DNA of 64,000 bases from Diadophis punctatus similis (Eukaryota > Chordata > Lepidosauria > Squamata > Dipsadidae): the NCBI GenBank assembly GCA_023053685.1, contig JALIGW010000014.1, forward strand, positions 17,951,308 to 18,015,307, written 5' to 3'. Of the stretch, positions 1-10,612 are shown in pieces; within the stretch, counting starts at the first letter, position 1, and every line of letters starts with the position of its first letter. The translations under genes and the position numbers were made by a program. The notes under the pieces are model-generated. The model saw only the letters and a list, made by a program, of their open reading frames with translations, ran no database searches and was not told where the DNA came from.

Positions 1-815
1 TGGCACTTACACAAATCACAATAGTTCAGGTGCTTCTCAGGCAATATGTTTAAAAGCGCAGTAATCACATCTGCCAAAGAAAAAATCACTTTGATGTTCC
101 TTGCGCACACAAGCATTTAATTTCTTCAAGGAATGAAACTTTTTCTCCGTCACTTTGGAAGACAGAAACAAGCCATCAAAGAGGAGGTTTTTTAAAAAGA
201 ACGTTCTCACCGACTTCTATCATGATATATCTTCCTAATGATTTTCCTTCTCAGCAGTAAAGTTATATTCCCAGGGTTTCCATTAGTCTACATGATGCAG
301 GGAGTCCATCCGCCAAACACCTATTTGAGGGGAACTTTAAGTGTGTACTTACTGATTGGAAGGCAACAACCTTTGTGTTCCTTTTCTTTGCAGCACAAAT
401 AATGGGATCATCTAAGTTGTCTAAAATAAAATAAAACTCTCTTTGATCTATGTGTATCAGCTTGGACATTCCAATGGATTGCTGGTGTATCATGAACAAT
501 AATTAAATTTAATGTGGGTTGAGCACAAAGCATACACTAGGAACTGAAGCTGCCTTTCCTGACTTAGACGTAAACCGGTTGGTTGCTGATGGAGGCTTGA
601 AGGTGGCTTAGATAGGCAGATAGGACTGGGTTACAGTCTTCCCCCACTAACCAGGTTGGGTTTACATGCCATGTGTTTTGCTTCTTTTTAGTTACCACAT
701 GGTACCAGATGAATCATTATGCTTCGTGTAACGTTTATGTTCTTAGCCAGTGTATAAATGAGCTAATTACAGTTTGTTCAGAAAGTGATGACAACCTACA
801 ATGGAGCAATGCTTG
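1..815. other. No gene or repeat recognised
   Basis: AT-rich DNA with only short random reading frames. I see no splice-flanked coding segment, simple array or family I can name. Confidence 0.4.
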
Positions 816-960
816 ATAAAGTTTTCTATGGAGATTCTCTAGTCATCCAGGTCATGGTTGTCCCAAAGGTGCTTTTTGCAAAAGACAATTGGACTTTCTT
901 AATTTTTCATTCAAAGATATTTCGCTTCTCACCCAAGAAGCTTCTTCGGGGTGTAACCTG
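816..960 (+). repeat. Fragment of the foldback family seen at 53 kb
   Basis: Words such as TATGGAGATTCT, GTCATCCAGG, GGTGCTTTTT and AAGAAGCTTCTTC occur here in the same order as on the reverse complement of the right arm at 53.4-53.56 kb. This is one degraded arm of that family without its inverted partner. Confidence 0.55.
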
Positions 961-1061
961 GTTATGTTTATGCTACAAGTCTAAATATTGTAGCTAGCAC
1001 ATGAAGGCCCACTGGTTTGGTTGATCATAGTTTCTGCCATAGTATGTGCCTGGCTGATTTG

Positions 1062-1300
1062 ACCTAGCAAGGTTGGGGTGCTCCAGGTTCCTTCAATCAA
1101 ACAATGTCCTCTACCGGGACGCCAGAAATGCATCTTCTCCATAACAATGAGGCTCCCCTTGAGATCTGAATGCTCCCTCACTCTGCTGTTGCTCGGAAGA
1201 AGAGCGAAAGCCTGGCTCTTCACCAAGTCTTTGGCAAGAGTGAGACCTTTCCTTCATTCCATATGGCCTGTCACACTTACTATCTTGATGCTTGATGATG
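1062..1300 (+). mobile_element. Degraded L2-type LINE, C-terminal coding remnant
   Basis: The stretch resembles the end of the L2 ORF at 13.2-13.36 kb: a CCTTCAATCAAACAATG-like segment, then a frame with RRAKAWLF close to the AVKTWLF ending of the better copy. It ends in a short GATGAT/GGT simple run near 1295-1325. The similarity is weak and the frame is broken, so this is a tentative call. Confidence 0.35.
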
Positions 1301-1497
1301 ATGATGGTGTTGGTGGTGATGATAATGGCCAACAGTACAGATATGCCCGGAAGAATGACTAGGCTCAGAACTATAAGAAGATTGCTCTAAATGTGTCTTG
1401 CCCGAAGAACCAAGAATAACACATGGTGTTACTTCTGAGTAACTTTATTGTTATTCACCTACAAACAGAATCTTGTCAGCCTAAAGTAATTATCTGC

Positions 1498-1680
1498 CAT
1501 AGCATAGCAATAGCATTTGGGCTTATATACCACCCCCTGGTACTGTATTTTATAGCACTCTCTTGGTGGTTTACAGTGTAAAGCATTATTTGCATATTCC
1601 CCCAACAATCTGGGTCCTCCTTTTACTGACCTCTGAAGAATAGAAGTCTGAGTCAGCTTTGAGCTGGTTGGGATCAAAAT
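1498..1680 (-). mobile_element. tRNA-derived SINE with CTATTG tail, minus strand, decayed
   Basis: The left end reads AGCAATAGCAT, the reverse complement of the hexamer tail. It is followed by the family words TTATATACC, CCCCCAACAATCTGGGTCCTC and GTCTGAGTCAG. The tRNA-like head is too diverged to see. Confidence 0.6.
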
Positions 1681-1755
1681 CCTGTATTTTGATGCTTCTT
1701 GTTTGGTCTGGCTGAAAGAGTGGGTGAACCACCAGAATAAGAGGTTACTTAATAA

Positions 1756-2000
1756 GAGCCGAGGTGGCGCAGTGGTTAAAAGCAGCACTGCAACCTATTT
1801 CAGTGACTGCTAGTTCAGCAGTTCAGCTGTTCAAATCTCACCGGCTCAAGGTTGACTCAGCCTTCCATCCTTCCGAGGTCGGTAAAATGAGGACCCAGAT
1901 TGTTGGGGGCAATATGCTGAACTCTGTAAACCGCTTAGAGAGGGCTTAAAGCACTATGAAGCGGTATATAAGTCTAAGTGCTATTGCTATTGCTATTGCT
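1756..2000 (+). mobile_element. Full-length tRNA-derived SINE with CTATTG tail
   Basis: The head resembles a tRNA gene: an A-box-like GGTGGCGCAGTGG at about 1763-1775 and a B-box-like TGTTCAAATCT near 1828, the internal RNA polymerase III promoter of such SINEs. The body has the family words AAGGTTGACTCAGCCTTCC and AAACCGCTTAGAGAGGGC. The 3' end is AAGCGGTATATAAG followed by CTATTG repeats. TACTTA occurs on both sides (1746-1751 and 2000-2005) and may be the target-site duplication. It makes no protein and would depend on a LINE for mobility; which LINE is not clear from the sequence. Confidence 0.85.
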
Positions 2001-2019
2001 ACTTACAAGGTCATGAATT

Positions 2020-2830
2020 AACATTCAGATGGCATGGTTATTTATGGTATGACAAAATTAAAGTAAATGTTAATTTTTACAATCATTTTGTTAGATGTGC
2101 CATTGTAAGAGTTTGGAATAAATGTAAAATAAGGGTTTCAAGAGGATGCCTCTTTGGGCGTTCCCTCAGGAAGCTTTTTTTAACAAAAGAAATGGTGGCA
2201 AAGCCGGACTGATGGATTTATGGTAAAATAATAACTTTTAACTTTGGTGATCCTATCCTCAAGTCTAAGGAAATGCTAGAATCGGAAGGACGTGTCTGCC
2301 ACTGGTTTACATATTTACAACTGAAAGAAAGATTTAAACTAGATAAAAAGAGCTATGGGTTTGATTCTGTTAAAATGAATTGGAAAGCCTATTGTGTAGT
2401 AGTGATGAACACATTGCTAGGGTCTACAAAACGTTATTGAGTTTGAATCTGTATGGTTCAGTGGGCAAGGAACTTTGGATATAGTGTAAAGCTTAAATAA
2501 TGGGAGAATATGTGGACGAAAGGTTTAAAATTTACAAGATATTACAATTTAAAAGAAAAATTTTATAAGATGATGTATTGTTGGTATTTAACACCAGATA
2601 AACTATCTGAATGTACATACATACATAAGAATGTATAAAGGTATTTCAAATGAATGTTGGAAATGCAAATGTAAAGAAGAGACTTTTTATCATTTATGGT
2701 GGACCTGGGATAAAGCAAAGAAATATTGGAGTAGGATTCATATTCTAGTACAGAAGATCCTCAAAATGAATACAAAGATAAAACCAGAAACTTTTCTCTT
2801 GGATTTAATGGAAAAAGACTTGGGGGGGGG
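2020..2830 (+). pseudogene. L1 LINE ORF2 C-terminal remnant
   Basis: The 3' part (2631-2830) translates with CWKCKCKEETFYHLWW, followed by KAKKYW and PETFLL. This is the cysteine and HLWW-containing C-terminal region of L1 ORF2. Upstream (2030-2150) a related frame gives HGYLWYDKIKVN, also typical of this part of L1 ORF2, but separated by frameshifts and stops. It is non-functional, lacks the reverse transcriptase core, and runs into a G tract at 2822-2831. Confidence 0.7.
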
Positions 2831-2839
2831 AATTGGAAG

Positions 2840-2908
2840 GATCAAAATCCTGGCAGTGAGCAGAGTTTGTCTGCAACACTACATCCTAACCACTGTGCCA
2901 CCAAGACC
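2840..2908 (-). mobile_element. Short SINE head fragment
   Basis: The words CTAACCACTGTGCCACCAAG, on the minus strand, match the tRNA-like 5' end of the CTATTG-tailed SINE family. The rest of the element is missing. Confidence 0.5.
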
Positions 2909-3252
2909 ATAACTATAGATTTACTCTGTGAATTTCTAGAGAAGGTCCGACTGTGCTCTCTTCCTGCCCACTAGACATCCCCAGCTCTGCTGCCCCTTTG
3001 CCCTCTGGGAAAGAGTCCCTCCCTCCTACAACTCCGGACTATATTCCACCACAAAATGGTTGCTTCTTGGCCTTTGGAGTTTATTTTATTTATTTATTTT
3101 GTCAAGCATGTGTAAGATTACAGACAAAGTATAAATATTGATATGAATATATAAGAAGTATAAGCATGGTTATGAGCACATTATATTTTACGAAATACAT
3201 GAGAACTTTAGGACAGGGACGGTAGGCATGCTAGTGCGCTTATGCATGTCCC

Positions 3253-4206
3253 TTATAGACCTCTTAGGAATGGGGTGAGGTCGACGGTAGACAGTCTAAG
3301 GTTAAAGTTTTGGGGGTTTGGGGAAGAAACTACAGAGTCAGGTAATGTGTTCCAGGCATTGACCACTCTGTTGCTGAAGTCGAATTTTTTGCAAGCAAGT
3401 CTGGAACCGTTTACATTAAGTTTGTATCTATTGCGAGATCGTGTATTGTTGCGGTTGAAGCTGAAGTAGTCATTGACAGGTAGGACATTGTAGCATATAA
3501 TTTTGTGTGCTATACTTAGGTCAGATCGAAGACGGCGTAGTTCTAAATTTTCTAGGCCCAAAATTTCAAGTCTGGTGGCATAAGGTATTCTGTTGCGAAC
3601 GGAGGAGTGTAGTACTCGTCTCGTGAAATATCTCTGGACATTCTCAATTGTATTAATGTCCAATATGTAGTGCGGGTTCCAGACAGATGAGCTGTATTCG
3701 AGTATTGGTCTAGCAAATGTTTTATATGCTCTGGTTAGAAGTACAATATTACCACAGAAGAAGCTACGGAAGATTAGGTTAACCACTCTTAATGTCTTCT
3801 TAGCAATGCTGTTGCAATGGACTCTGGCACTTAGATCATTAGAGATGAGTACTCCAAGGTCCTTTACTGAGTGAAGATCATCAACAAGGTCGTGATCATC
3901 TAGTTTGTATTTTGTGTTCTGATTATTTTTGCCAATGTGTAAGACTGAGAATTTGTTGATTGAGATTTGAAGTTGCCACTTGTTTGACCATTCTGATACA
4001 TAGTCAAGGTCTTTTTGAAGGGTAGTAGTATTATCGGTGGTGTTGAATAGTTTTACATCATCTGGGAAGAGGATGCAGTTGCTTTTTATATTATCACAAA
4101 GGTAATTTTTGTAAAGAATAAAAAGAGTTGGTCCTAAAACGCTGCCTTGGGGAACACCGCTGTTAACAGGTACAGGGTTTGATAAAACATTTCCTATTTT
4201 GACCAC
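3253..4206 (-). pseudogene. Reverse transcriptase motifs B and C to C terminus, LINE copy A
   Basis: This 317-codon frame continues the protein. Motif B is SGVPQGSVLGP and motif C is FPDDVKLF, where copy B has FADDVKVF, so the residue before the aspartate pair is altered while both aspartates remain. The thumb and C-terminal domain follow, with NKWQLQISINK, DLGVLIS and NAWNTLPDSVV. That layout is typical of CR1-group and related LINE proteins. It overlaps the upstream fragment in a different frame and is not translatable as one protein. Confidence 0.8.
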
Positions 4207-4855
4207 TTGTTGCCTGTTTGACAGGAACGCAGTTATCCATTTGTGCAGGGTTACTTACTTTTAGAAGTAGTTTGTTGTGTACCACTGAGTCAAATGCTTT
4301 GCAGAAGTCTATGTAAATTGCGTCTATTCCTTTGCCCTGATCGAGTTGTGTAGTCCATATGTTTTTACAGTGTAGAAGTTGTAGATTGCAGGATAATTTT
4401 TTTCTGAAACCAAATTGTTTGTGAGAGAGTAGGTTGTTTGTCTCTAAGTGGAGGGTAATGGATTGGTTAATGATTGATTCCACGACTTTGCAGGTGACGC
4501 AACATAAAGAGATTGGTCTGTAATTCTCAACTAGGCTGGGGTCTTCCTTTTTGAAGATAGGGATGACCGTGGCTAGTGACCATAGGTTGGGTAGGGAGCT
4601 GGTCCTGAAAGATTTATCAAAAAATATGCTCAGTGGTTCTGTTAGGGCAGTGGAAAGTTTTTTTAAGAAGTAGCCACATAGTCCATCTGGTCCAATGGAT
4701 AGAGATGGTTTTAGATTGCGTAGTGCCTTTCCTACGTTGTCTTCTGTGAAATCGGTGCGTATCAGATCATTGTAATTGTTTGTGGTTCGACTAGGAAATA
4801 TTGGGCATAAGTTGTTGCTGTTTACAAAGACTGAGCCGAAGAATGTGATGGGCAT
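4163..4855 (-). pseudogene. Reverse transcriptase, N-terminal part, LINE copy A
   Basis: The 230-codon frame contains the early reverse transcriptase blocks in order: GPDGL, VIPIFKKEDPS, NYRPISL, FGFRKKLSC and the motif A region IYIDFCKAFDSV, which holds a catalytic aspartate. After LLLKV the frame leaves the family sequence. Compared with copy B, a short segment is missing and the remaining text continues in another frame (3253-4206), so the gene is broken by a deletion and frameshift. The annotated start is only the first ATG in the frame, not a real initiation site. Confidence 0.8.
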
Positions 4856-4859
4856 ATGC

Positions 4860-5620
4860 TTTCATCTGTTGACAGGTCAGATTGTTATGGCAAAATTAGT
4901 TAACTAGTGTGTTGCCAAGAAATGGCCACACATTGACATTCAACAGATAGGAAAAAGGGCCCTAGGGAGGTTGCAACACCACTCTGTTTTCCAGGAAGAG
5001 CATAATGTGGGAGATCAGGTGGTCTTAGGCACCACTTTATAGGGCTTCAAGGAGCATTTGACTTCCCCGGGCCTTGTGCTGCTGGCAGGGCGCAGCTTTT
5101 GATGCCAGTTGCCAGAAATTGCAGAGCTAAGTGAATGGAAGCCCCTGTCACTGGGTGGAGTAGTAGAGGCTTTTGATGTTTGTGTGTGCGCGTGTATAGT
5201 TTTTTTTTGTGTATGTATATTATATATGTATAGTTCTGGTATATCAAATATACATAATTACATTCTTTTGTAATCCGCCTTGGGGATTATTTGCTCCAAG
5301 GAAAAGACATAAACCTTTTAAAACATCTGTATTGAAACAACAAGCAAAATTACAACATAGTTACTGTATTTTGATACGCTTGCTTGCTTAAACAAATTAA
5401 TTGACTTTCTCCTTTTGTGAACTAATACAATTAGCTTTTAAAACAATAAAAAAAAAATCAGATCTCATCCGTTTCAGGAGCTTTACAGGGGGAGAATCTG
5501 ATTATATGGATGGAAACTTTTGCTTCAGGAGGCCGTGAATTGAATTGAATTCAGATGACTGGTTTGCATTTTGTCTCTGCTGCTTTATTAAGCAAATGGA
5601 AGAACAGATATATATTAATA
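4860..5620. other. No gene or repeat recognised
   Basis: It holds a short TG/TA-rich run near 5180-5260 and an A-rich run at 5448-5458. Otherwise no coding signal or named repeat is visible. Confidence 0.35.
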
Positions 5621-5623
5621 TTA

Positions 5624-5829
5624 GGTTGCAAAAGCTGATCACATGACCCAAGGACCCGGCAACCGTCATAAATATGAACAAATTGCCAAGCATCTGAATT
5701 TTGATCACGTGAACATGGGGATACTGCAATGGTTGTAAGTGTGAAAAACGGTCATAAGTCACTTTTTTCAATGCCATTGTAATTTTGAATGGTCACTAAA
5801 TGGACTGTTGTAAGTTGAGGACTACCTGT
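5624..5829 (-). mobile_element. Tigger-like MITE, truncated
   Basis: Only one end is kept. The body words AAGTGTGAAAAACGGTCATA and AATGGTCACTAAATGGAC lead into the terminal TTGAGGACTACCTG, followed by TA. The other terminal repeat is missing. Confidence 0.8.
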
Positions 5830-5830
5830 A

Positions 5831-6360
5831 TGGTCTCCCTTAGTAAAGAATGCTCACATTCCTCTCCTCGTTCAGAAATACATCTAAGGTTTATACTGTT
5901 TCCAATCCAAATTCTTATTTTAAAAGTTGGAAAAGTGGGAACAATCTTCACTTCCTGATTTTCTCCTTCTCTGTTCCTCACTTATCCTCTTTCTAAGCAT
6001 GAGGATAAAAGGAATGGGAAGACATATCCTTGTATAGGATTAGACTAACTCCTGACGGAAAATCTTATGGCTGGAAAACGGGTTTTGCAAAAGCACTGGC
6101 TACAACTTCTACCTTGGGTCCAAAAGAGTTAAATTTAATCCTTCATAAATTATCCCGATCTCATCCATCAAGGCTATTAATGGCATTTGAAAGAAGAGTG
6201 AACTGTTTCATTTAAAATCAAGGAACTGTTATGTGAAGCACAAAAGGTTCTCTTGGAAGCCATAAAATGCCCTCAGAGAATGGTCCTCGGAGGTTTTCAG
6301 TGGAACATTTTGTAAGCAGAGTTTTGTTTTAAATCGCGTTCAGCATGGGATGAAGAATTG
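5831..6360. other. Unrecognised stretch
   Basis: A 61-codon frame at 6030-6215 has no family I recognise. It may be an upstream decayed part of the L1-like remnant that follows. Confidence 0.3.
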
Positions 6361-6369
6361 AACCTGAAT

Positions 6370-6860
6370 CCATAGGTGGCACTCCAGCCTCTTAAAATTA
6401 CACCCCATGAATGCCACCTTTGCTTGATTGAGTTGGCAGCATTGCAAGCAAAATGATCAGCATTATCACTTTTGGTGGAATGCCCATTAGTCAAACATTT
6501 GCTAAAAATAATTTTTTTTAAGAAATTGGGAAAATTGCCCAATAATTTTTAATCAAAAATCCTGCTCTTGGTTTATTGTCCATATTTCCTGAGGCATATA
6601 AATGGTTTCAGTGTAAGAAACGAATTCAGTCCCTGCTGTTCGTTGCTAAGTTTGTTATCGTAAAACACAGGAAAACGAAACTGCATCTTTTATTGAATCA
6701 GTGGTATTTAAATATGCAGGAAATTATTCTGGCTGAAATTAACACAACAAAGAGCCTTGACAAACTCTACAATGAAGGGTAAATTTATTCAGCTCTGGTC
6801 ACCATTTATTAGCTATATTAACAAAGTTTTCCTAATAGATTATCTTCTGTACAAATGTCC
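6370..6860 (+). pseudogene. Second L1-like ORF2 C-terminal remnant
   Basis: In one frame near 6410-6520 the translation includes LLVECPLVKHLLKIIF, which resembles the HxWWECPxVKxFWxxIF pattern near the L1 ORF2 C terminus. Further on, 6576-6782 gives KHRKTKLHLLLNQWYLNM, like the RxWKxxxxPxxxxW segment. The two pieces are in different frames with stops between them. Similarity is by pattern only. Confidence 0.45.
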
Positions 6861-6963
6861 CTCTGGGTAGAAATATTGTATATGAATGTGTAAATACTTC
6901 ATAAAATTGCACACATAATCAAATATATATTTGTGTGTATGTGTGTGTTTATTTCCGAGTCAC

Positions 6964-6966
6964 TAT

Positions 6967-7053
<87 letters not shown>
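6964..7053. repeat. TTTA microsatellite
   Basis: About 22 near-perfect tetranucleotide units. Its position at the 3' end of the minus-strand LINE shows it grew from the LINE tail. Confidence 0.95.
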
Positions 7054-7194
7054 GTCAAGCGTGTATATGATTAACAGACAAAGCATAAGCAAGGTATAAA
7101 CATGTTTGTGAATATACAGTATAAGCAGTACAAGCGTGGTTATGAGTACATGATATTTTATGAATACATGGGTACATTAGGACAGGGACAATAG

Positions 7195-7590
7195 CAGTGG
7201 TGGGTTCCTACCGGTGTGGTCGACTCTACCGCATTGGTAGTGGCCAGCAGATGGCGCTATTTGCGTGCGAAAGCTCCGGTGCCGTCTTCACCTGTCTGTC
7301 GCGCGGCGCCATCTCTTTTTGGGGAATTTTTGGGCTGATTTTGCTTCCTGCGCATATGCAGAAGCAAAATGTTGTGAGGGGGATTTTGGTGATTTCCGCA
7401 TGCACGGAAGCCAAAAAAGCACCAAAATCGAGTGCATGCGCGCATCCCCTCACAACATTTTGCTTCCGCGCATGCGCAGAAAGCAAAATCATGCAAGGGG
7501 GAGCACGCGCGTAGCGAGCGCGTGAGCGGCAAAACATGGTGATGCGCGCGCAGCGCACCGGTAGCCCGAAGAACAAGCAACCCGCCCCTG
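7195..7590. mobile_element. hAT-type CpG-rich MITE (GGTGGGTTC family)
   Basis: It has inverted ends CAGTGGTGGGTTCC and CCCGCCCCTG. It is flanked by GACAATAG at 7187-7194 and GACGGTAG at 7591-7598, an 8-bp target duplication with two changes. The uninterrupted LINE copy A (GGGACGGTAGGC near 3218) gives the empty site. The interior is CpG-rich with subterminal inverted segments and an NRF1-like site, CGCGCATGCGCA, at 7467-7478. It has no transposase and is non-autonomous. Confidence 0.9.
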
Positions 7591-7625
7591 GACGGTAGGC
7601 ACGCTACTGCGCTTATGCACGCCCC

Positions 7626-8573
7626 TTACATACCTCTTAGGAAAGGGGTGAGGTCAATGGTAGACAGTCTAAGGTTAAAGTTTCGGGGGTTTGGGGAAGA
7701 AACTACTGAGTCAGGTAATGTGTTCGAGGCATTGACCACTCTGTTGCTGAAGTTGATTTTTTTGCAATCAAGTTTGGAGCGGTTTACATTAAGTTTGCAT
7801 CTATTGTGAGGTCGTGTATTGTTGCGGTTGAAGCTGAAGTAGTCATTGATAGGTAGGACATTGTAGCATATAATTTTGTGTGCTACATTTAGGTCAGATG
7901 GAAGGTGGCGTAGTTCAAAATTTTCTAGGCCCCAAATTTCAAGTCTGGTGGCATGAAGTATTCTGTTGCGAACAGAGGAGTAGAGGACTCTTCTTGTGAA
8001 ATATCTCTGGACATTCTCAATTGTATTAATGTCTGATATGTAGTGCGGGTTCCAGACAGATGAGCTGTATTCAAGAATTGGTCTAGCAAATGTTTTATAT
8101 GCTCTAGTTAAAAATACAATATTACTAGAGAAGAAGCTACACAAATTTAGGTTAACAACTCTTAATGCTTTTTTGGCAATGTTGCTACAGTGGGCGCTGG
8201 CACTTAGATCATTAGAGATGAGTACTCCAAGGTCCTTAACAGAGTGAGGGTCGTCTACAAGGTCGTGATCATCTAGTTTGTATTTTGTGTTCTGATTTTT
8301 TTGGCCAATGTGTAAGACAGAGCATTTGTTGGTTGAGATTTGAAGTTGCCACTCGTTTGACGATTCTGACACATAGTCAAGGTCGATTTGAAGGGTAGCA
8401 GCATCGTTGGTAGTGTTGAATACTTTTACATCATCAGCGAAGAGAACACAGTTGCTTTTAATATGATCGCAAAAGTCATTTCTGTAAAGTATAAAAAGTG
8501 TTGGCCCAAAAACGCTGCCTTGGGGGACACCACTGTTAACAGGTACAGGATTTGATAGAACGCAGCTATCCAT
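7626..8573 (-). pseudogene. Reverse transcriptase motifs B and C to C terminus, LINE copy B
   Basis: The 315-codon frame has motif B SGVPQGSVFGP and an intact motif C, FADDVKVF. The C-terminal domain parallels copy A (SNEWQLQISTNK, DLGVLIS, NTLPDSVV). Upstream, the frame at 8426-8644 carries LLLKLQSYGISGLLHKW, then loses a short segment before motif B. So this copy is also frameshifted, by a different deletion from copy A. Confidence 0.8.
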
Positions 8574-8835
8574 TTATGCAGGAGGCCAGAAATGCCATAA
8601 GATTGCAGTTTTAGAAGTAGTTTGTCATGCACCCACTGAATCAAAGGCTTTACAGAAGTCTATGTAAATTGCGTCTATTGCTTTGCCTTGATCGAGTTCT
8701 GTAGTCCATATGTTTTTGCAGTGTAGGAGTTGCAGATCAGCTGTCCATACATTGTCCGTGGGTGGACCTGATTTGATGACATGTGTAACTGACAGAAGGC
8801 ATCAAAACAGTATCTTGAAATTTGGTAGCCTAAAG

Positions 8836-9219
8836 TACTGGTAGTCATTGACCTACAACCACAGTTGAGCTCAAATTTTCCACTGTTAAGCAACATAGTT
8901 TTTAAGTGAGTTTTGCTCCATTTTACAACTTTCTTGCCACAATTTGTTAAGATAATCACTGCAGTCGTTAAGTTAATAACACAGTTGATTTCCCCACTGA
9001 CTTTGCTTGTCAGAAGTTGCAAAAGATGATCACAGGACCCAACCGGGGTATGCACCCATCATAAATACATGCCAGTGGTCAAGTGTCCAAATTTTGATCA
9101 CATGACCACGGGGATGCTACAATAGTTGTAAGTGTGAAAAATCATCATGAGTCATTTTTTTTCAGTACTGCTGTAACTTCAAAGAGTCACTGAAGAAATG
9201 GTTAAAAGGGCTCCCTGTA
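8836..9219 (-). mobile_element. Tigger-like MITE, decayed ends
   Basis: The family text is recognisable throughout: TTTTACAACTTTCTTGCCAC, TTTGCTTGTCAGAAG and TTTTGATCACATGACCA. Both terminal repeats are mutated (TGGTAGTCATTGACCTAC on the left, CTCCCTG on the right). Confidence 0.8.
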
Positions 9220-9610
9220 CCACCTTGGTTTTTGGTTTATCTTGTACAACTGACTAACCCAGGCTTTCAAATTATTTGGTTCATATTTGATGCAATTGAA
9301 GAGGGAGCTGGTTTTCATATGCAAAACCCTAAAATAGGCAATGCACGGAGGAGCATTTGAAACGAAAATAGAATTTTTAGAAGAATGATGGTTTTAGATA
9401 AGGATTTAAAAATTCTACCAGGCAGCGATAATGAAAGACAATGCCCTGTCTTAAATTCTATTTTAATTTTGCACAGAAGAGACGCATAATCCCATTTCCC
9501 AGTTAGTGTCACTTCTGTGTAATGATTACTCCCAAATAGCTAATTCCTTCTAGATTAACACGAAGACCTGCACTTTCTCAAATCTATTTCTGAGATTCTT
9601 TACTGAAGTT
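9220..9610. other. No gene or repeat recognised
   Basis: AT-rich, no simple array, no coding signal that I can support. Confidence 0.35.
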
Positions 9611-9758
9611 AATTAATATGACAGATAATCTAGATCAATGTTTCTCAACCTTAGCCACTTTAAGATGTGCAGACTGGGGAATTCTGGGAGTTGAAGTCCC
9701 ACATCTTAAAGTAGCCAAGGTTGAGAAACAGCCATCTAGATTATCTGTCATATTAATT
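9611..9758. mobile_element. Palindromic hAT MITE with inverted flanks
   Basis: The core (about 9637-9730) is the common foldback MITE, with TGTTTCTCAACCTTAGCC on the left and its counterpart GGTTGAGAAACA on the right. Unusually, the sequence outside it is also inverted: 9611-9635 is the exact reverse complement of 9734-9758 (25 nt). A normal hAT insertion leaves a direct 8-bp repeat instead. Confidence 0.9.
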
Positions 9759-9759
9759 G

Positions 9760-10228
9760 ACCATCCACAACCTCTGGACTAATATGCTCAGTTCTTTTGT
9801 GCTTAAATGTTCTGACATATCTCTTGATTTAAAAAACAAGTATAAAATGTGTTTAGAAATGCATATTTTTGAGGGGAAATATGTTAGCTAAATATAAGAA
9901 GCAGAAAGCAGGTGTGTTGACACGAGTAAAATATATTTTACAAATGCATGTTAAGGCATTACCATTATTAAGACAGACTTTCATATTATTTTGTAAACGA
10001 GGATTAGGGCAATTTTGAGGGAGAAGGTTGGTGGAGGTACTTAGAATGCCAAGGGCGGATTGTGGGTGGTCTCACAAAATGGCAGCCGCGATCAGCCTGA
10101 GAGCCACTGAACATTCCTTGCAAGATAAATGAAGTTGTTCCCCATCGCCTTAGCTTTTTTCTCTGGGCCAGAGACTAAAATTGATCTGCAACCATCTAAG
10201 CAGGACATAATCAGAGGCAATTAGGAAT
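9760..10228. other. No gene or repeat recognised
   Basis: AT-rich. A short CpG-containing segment, GCAGCCGCGATCAG, lies near 10082. Confidence 0.35.
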
Positions 10229-10610
10229 AAGGTAGTCCTTGACTTACAACAGTTCGCTTAGTGACCAAAGTTACAATGGCACTGAAAAAAGTGACTTATG
10301 ACCGTTTTTCACACTTAACAACTGTTGCGGCATCTCCCTGGTCACATGATCAAAATTTGGATGGCAACTGACTCATATTTGTGATGGTTGCAATCCTGGG
10401 GGGGGGGTCATGTGATCACCTTTTGCAGCTTTTTGACAAGCAAAAGCCAGATTCACTTAACAACCATATTATTAACTTAACAACTGCAGTGATTCATTTA
10501 ACAACTGTGGCAAGAAAGGTCGTAAAATGGGATAAAACTAACTTGACAACTGTGTTGCTTAGCGACAGAAATTTTGGACTCAACTGTGGTCGTAAGTTGA
10601 GGACTACCTG
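10229..10610 (+). mobile_element. Tigger-like MITE, near full length
   Basis: The left end reads AAGGTAGTCCTTGACTTAC and the right end TAAGTTGAGGACTACCTG followed by TA. The interior matches other copies (TTTAACAACTGTGGCAAGAA). TA duplication with CAGGTAGTCC-like ends fits the pogo/Tigger branch of Tc1/mariner transposons; the family name is inference. Confidence 0.85.
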
Positions 10611-10612
10611 TA

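Larger units (their letters stand above)
3080..4858 (-). mobile_element. CR1-group LINE, copy A, 5'-truncated
   Basis: On the minus strand this holds the C-terminal half of a LINE ORF2, a 3' untranslated region and a TTTA-type tail at about 3080-3100. A sister copy lies at 6964-8745, so the 3' end and tail are defined by comparison. The assignment to the CR1/L3 group rests on the reverse transcriptase and C-terminal domain; the exact family is not certain. The 5' end is truncated at about 4858, the usual outcome of target-primed reverse transcription. Confidence 0.8.
6964..8745 (-). mobile_element. CR1-group LINE, copy B, with nested hAT MITE
   Basis: This is the same family and orientation as copy A. 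It begins on the left with a TTTA array of about 90 bp (6964-7053), which is its 3' tail, expanded compared with copy A. The 3' untranslated region is split at 7195-7590 by a MITE. ORF2 then runs from 7626 to about 8740, where the element is 5'-truncated just upstream of motif A. Confidence 0.85.

Noticed and set aside
1763..1840. Possible tRNA gene from A- and B-box-like sequence
   Set aside because: No cloverleaf or anticodon stem, and it continues into a SINE body repeated elsewhere in the window.
7197..7580. Four overlapping frames of about 90-116 codons
   Set aside because: Stop-poor CpG-rich MITE interior; no domain, and the element has no transposase.
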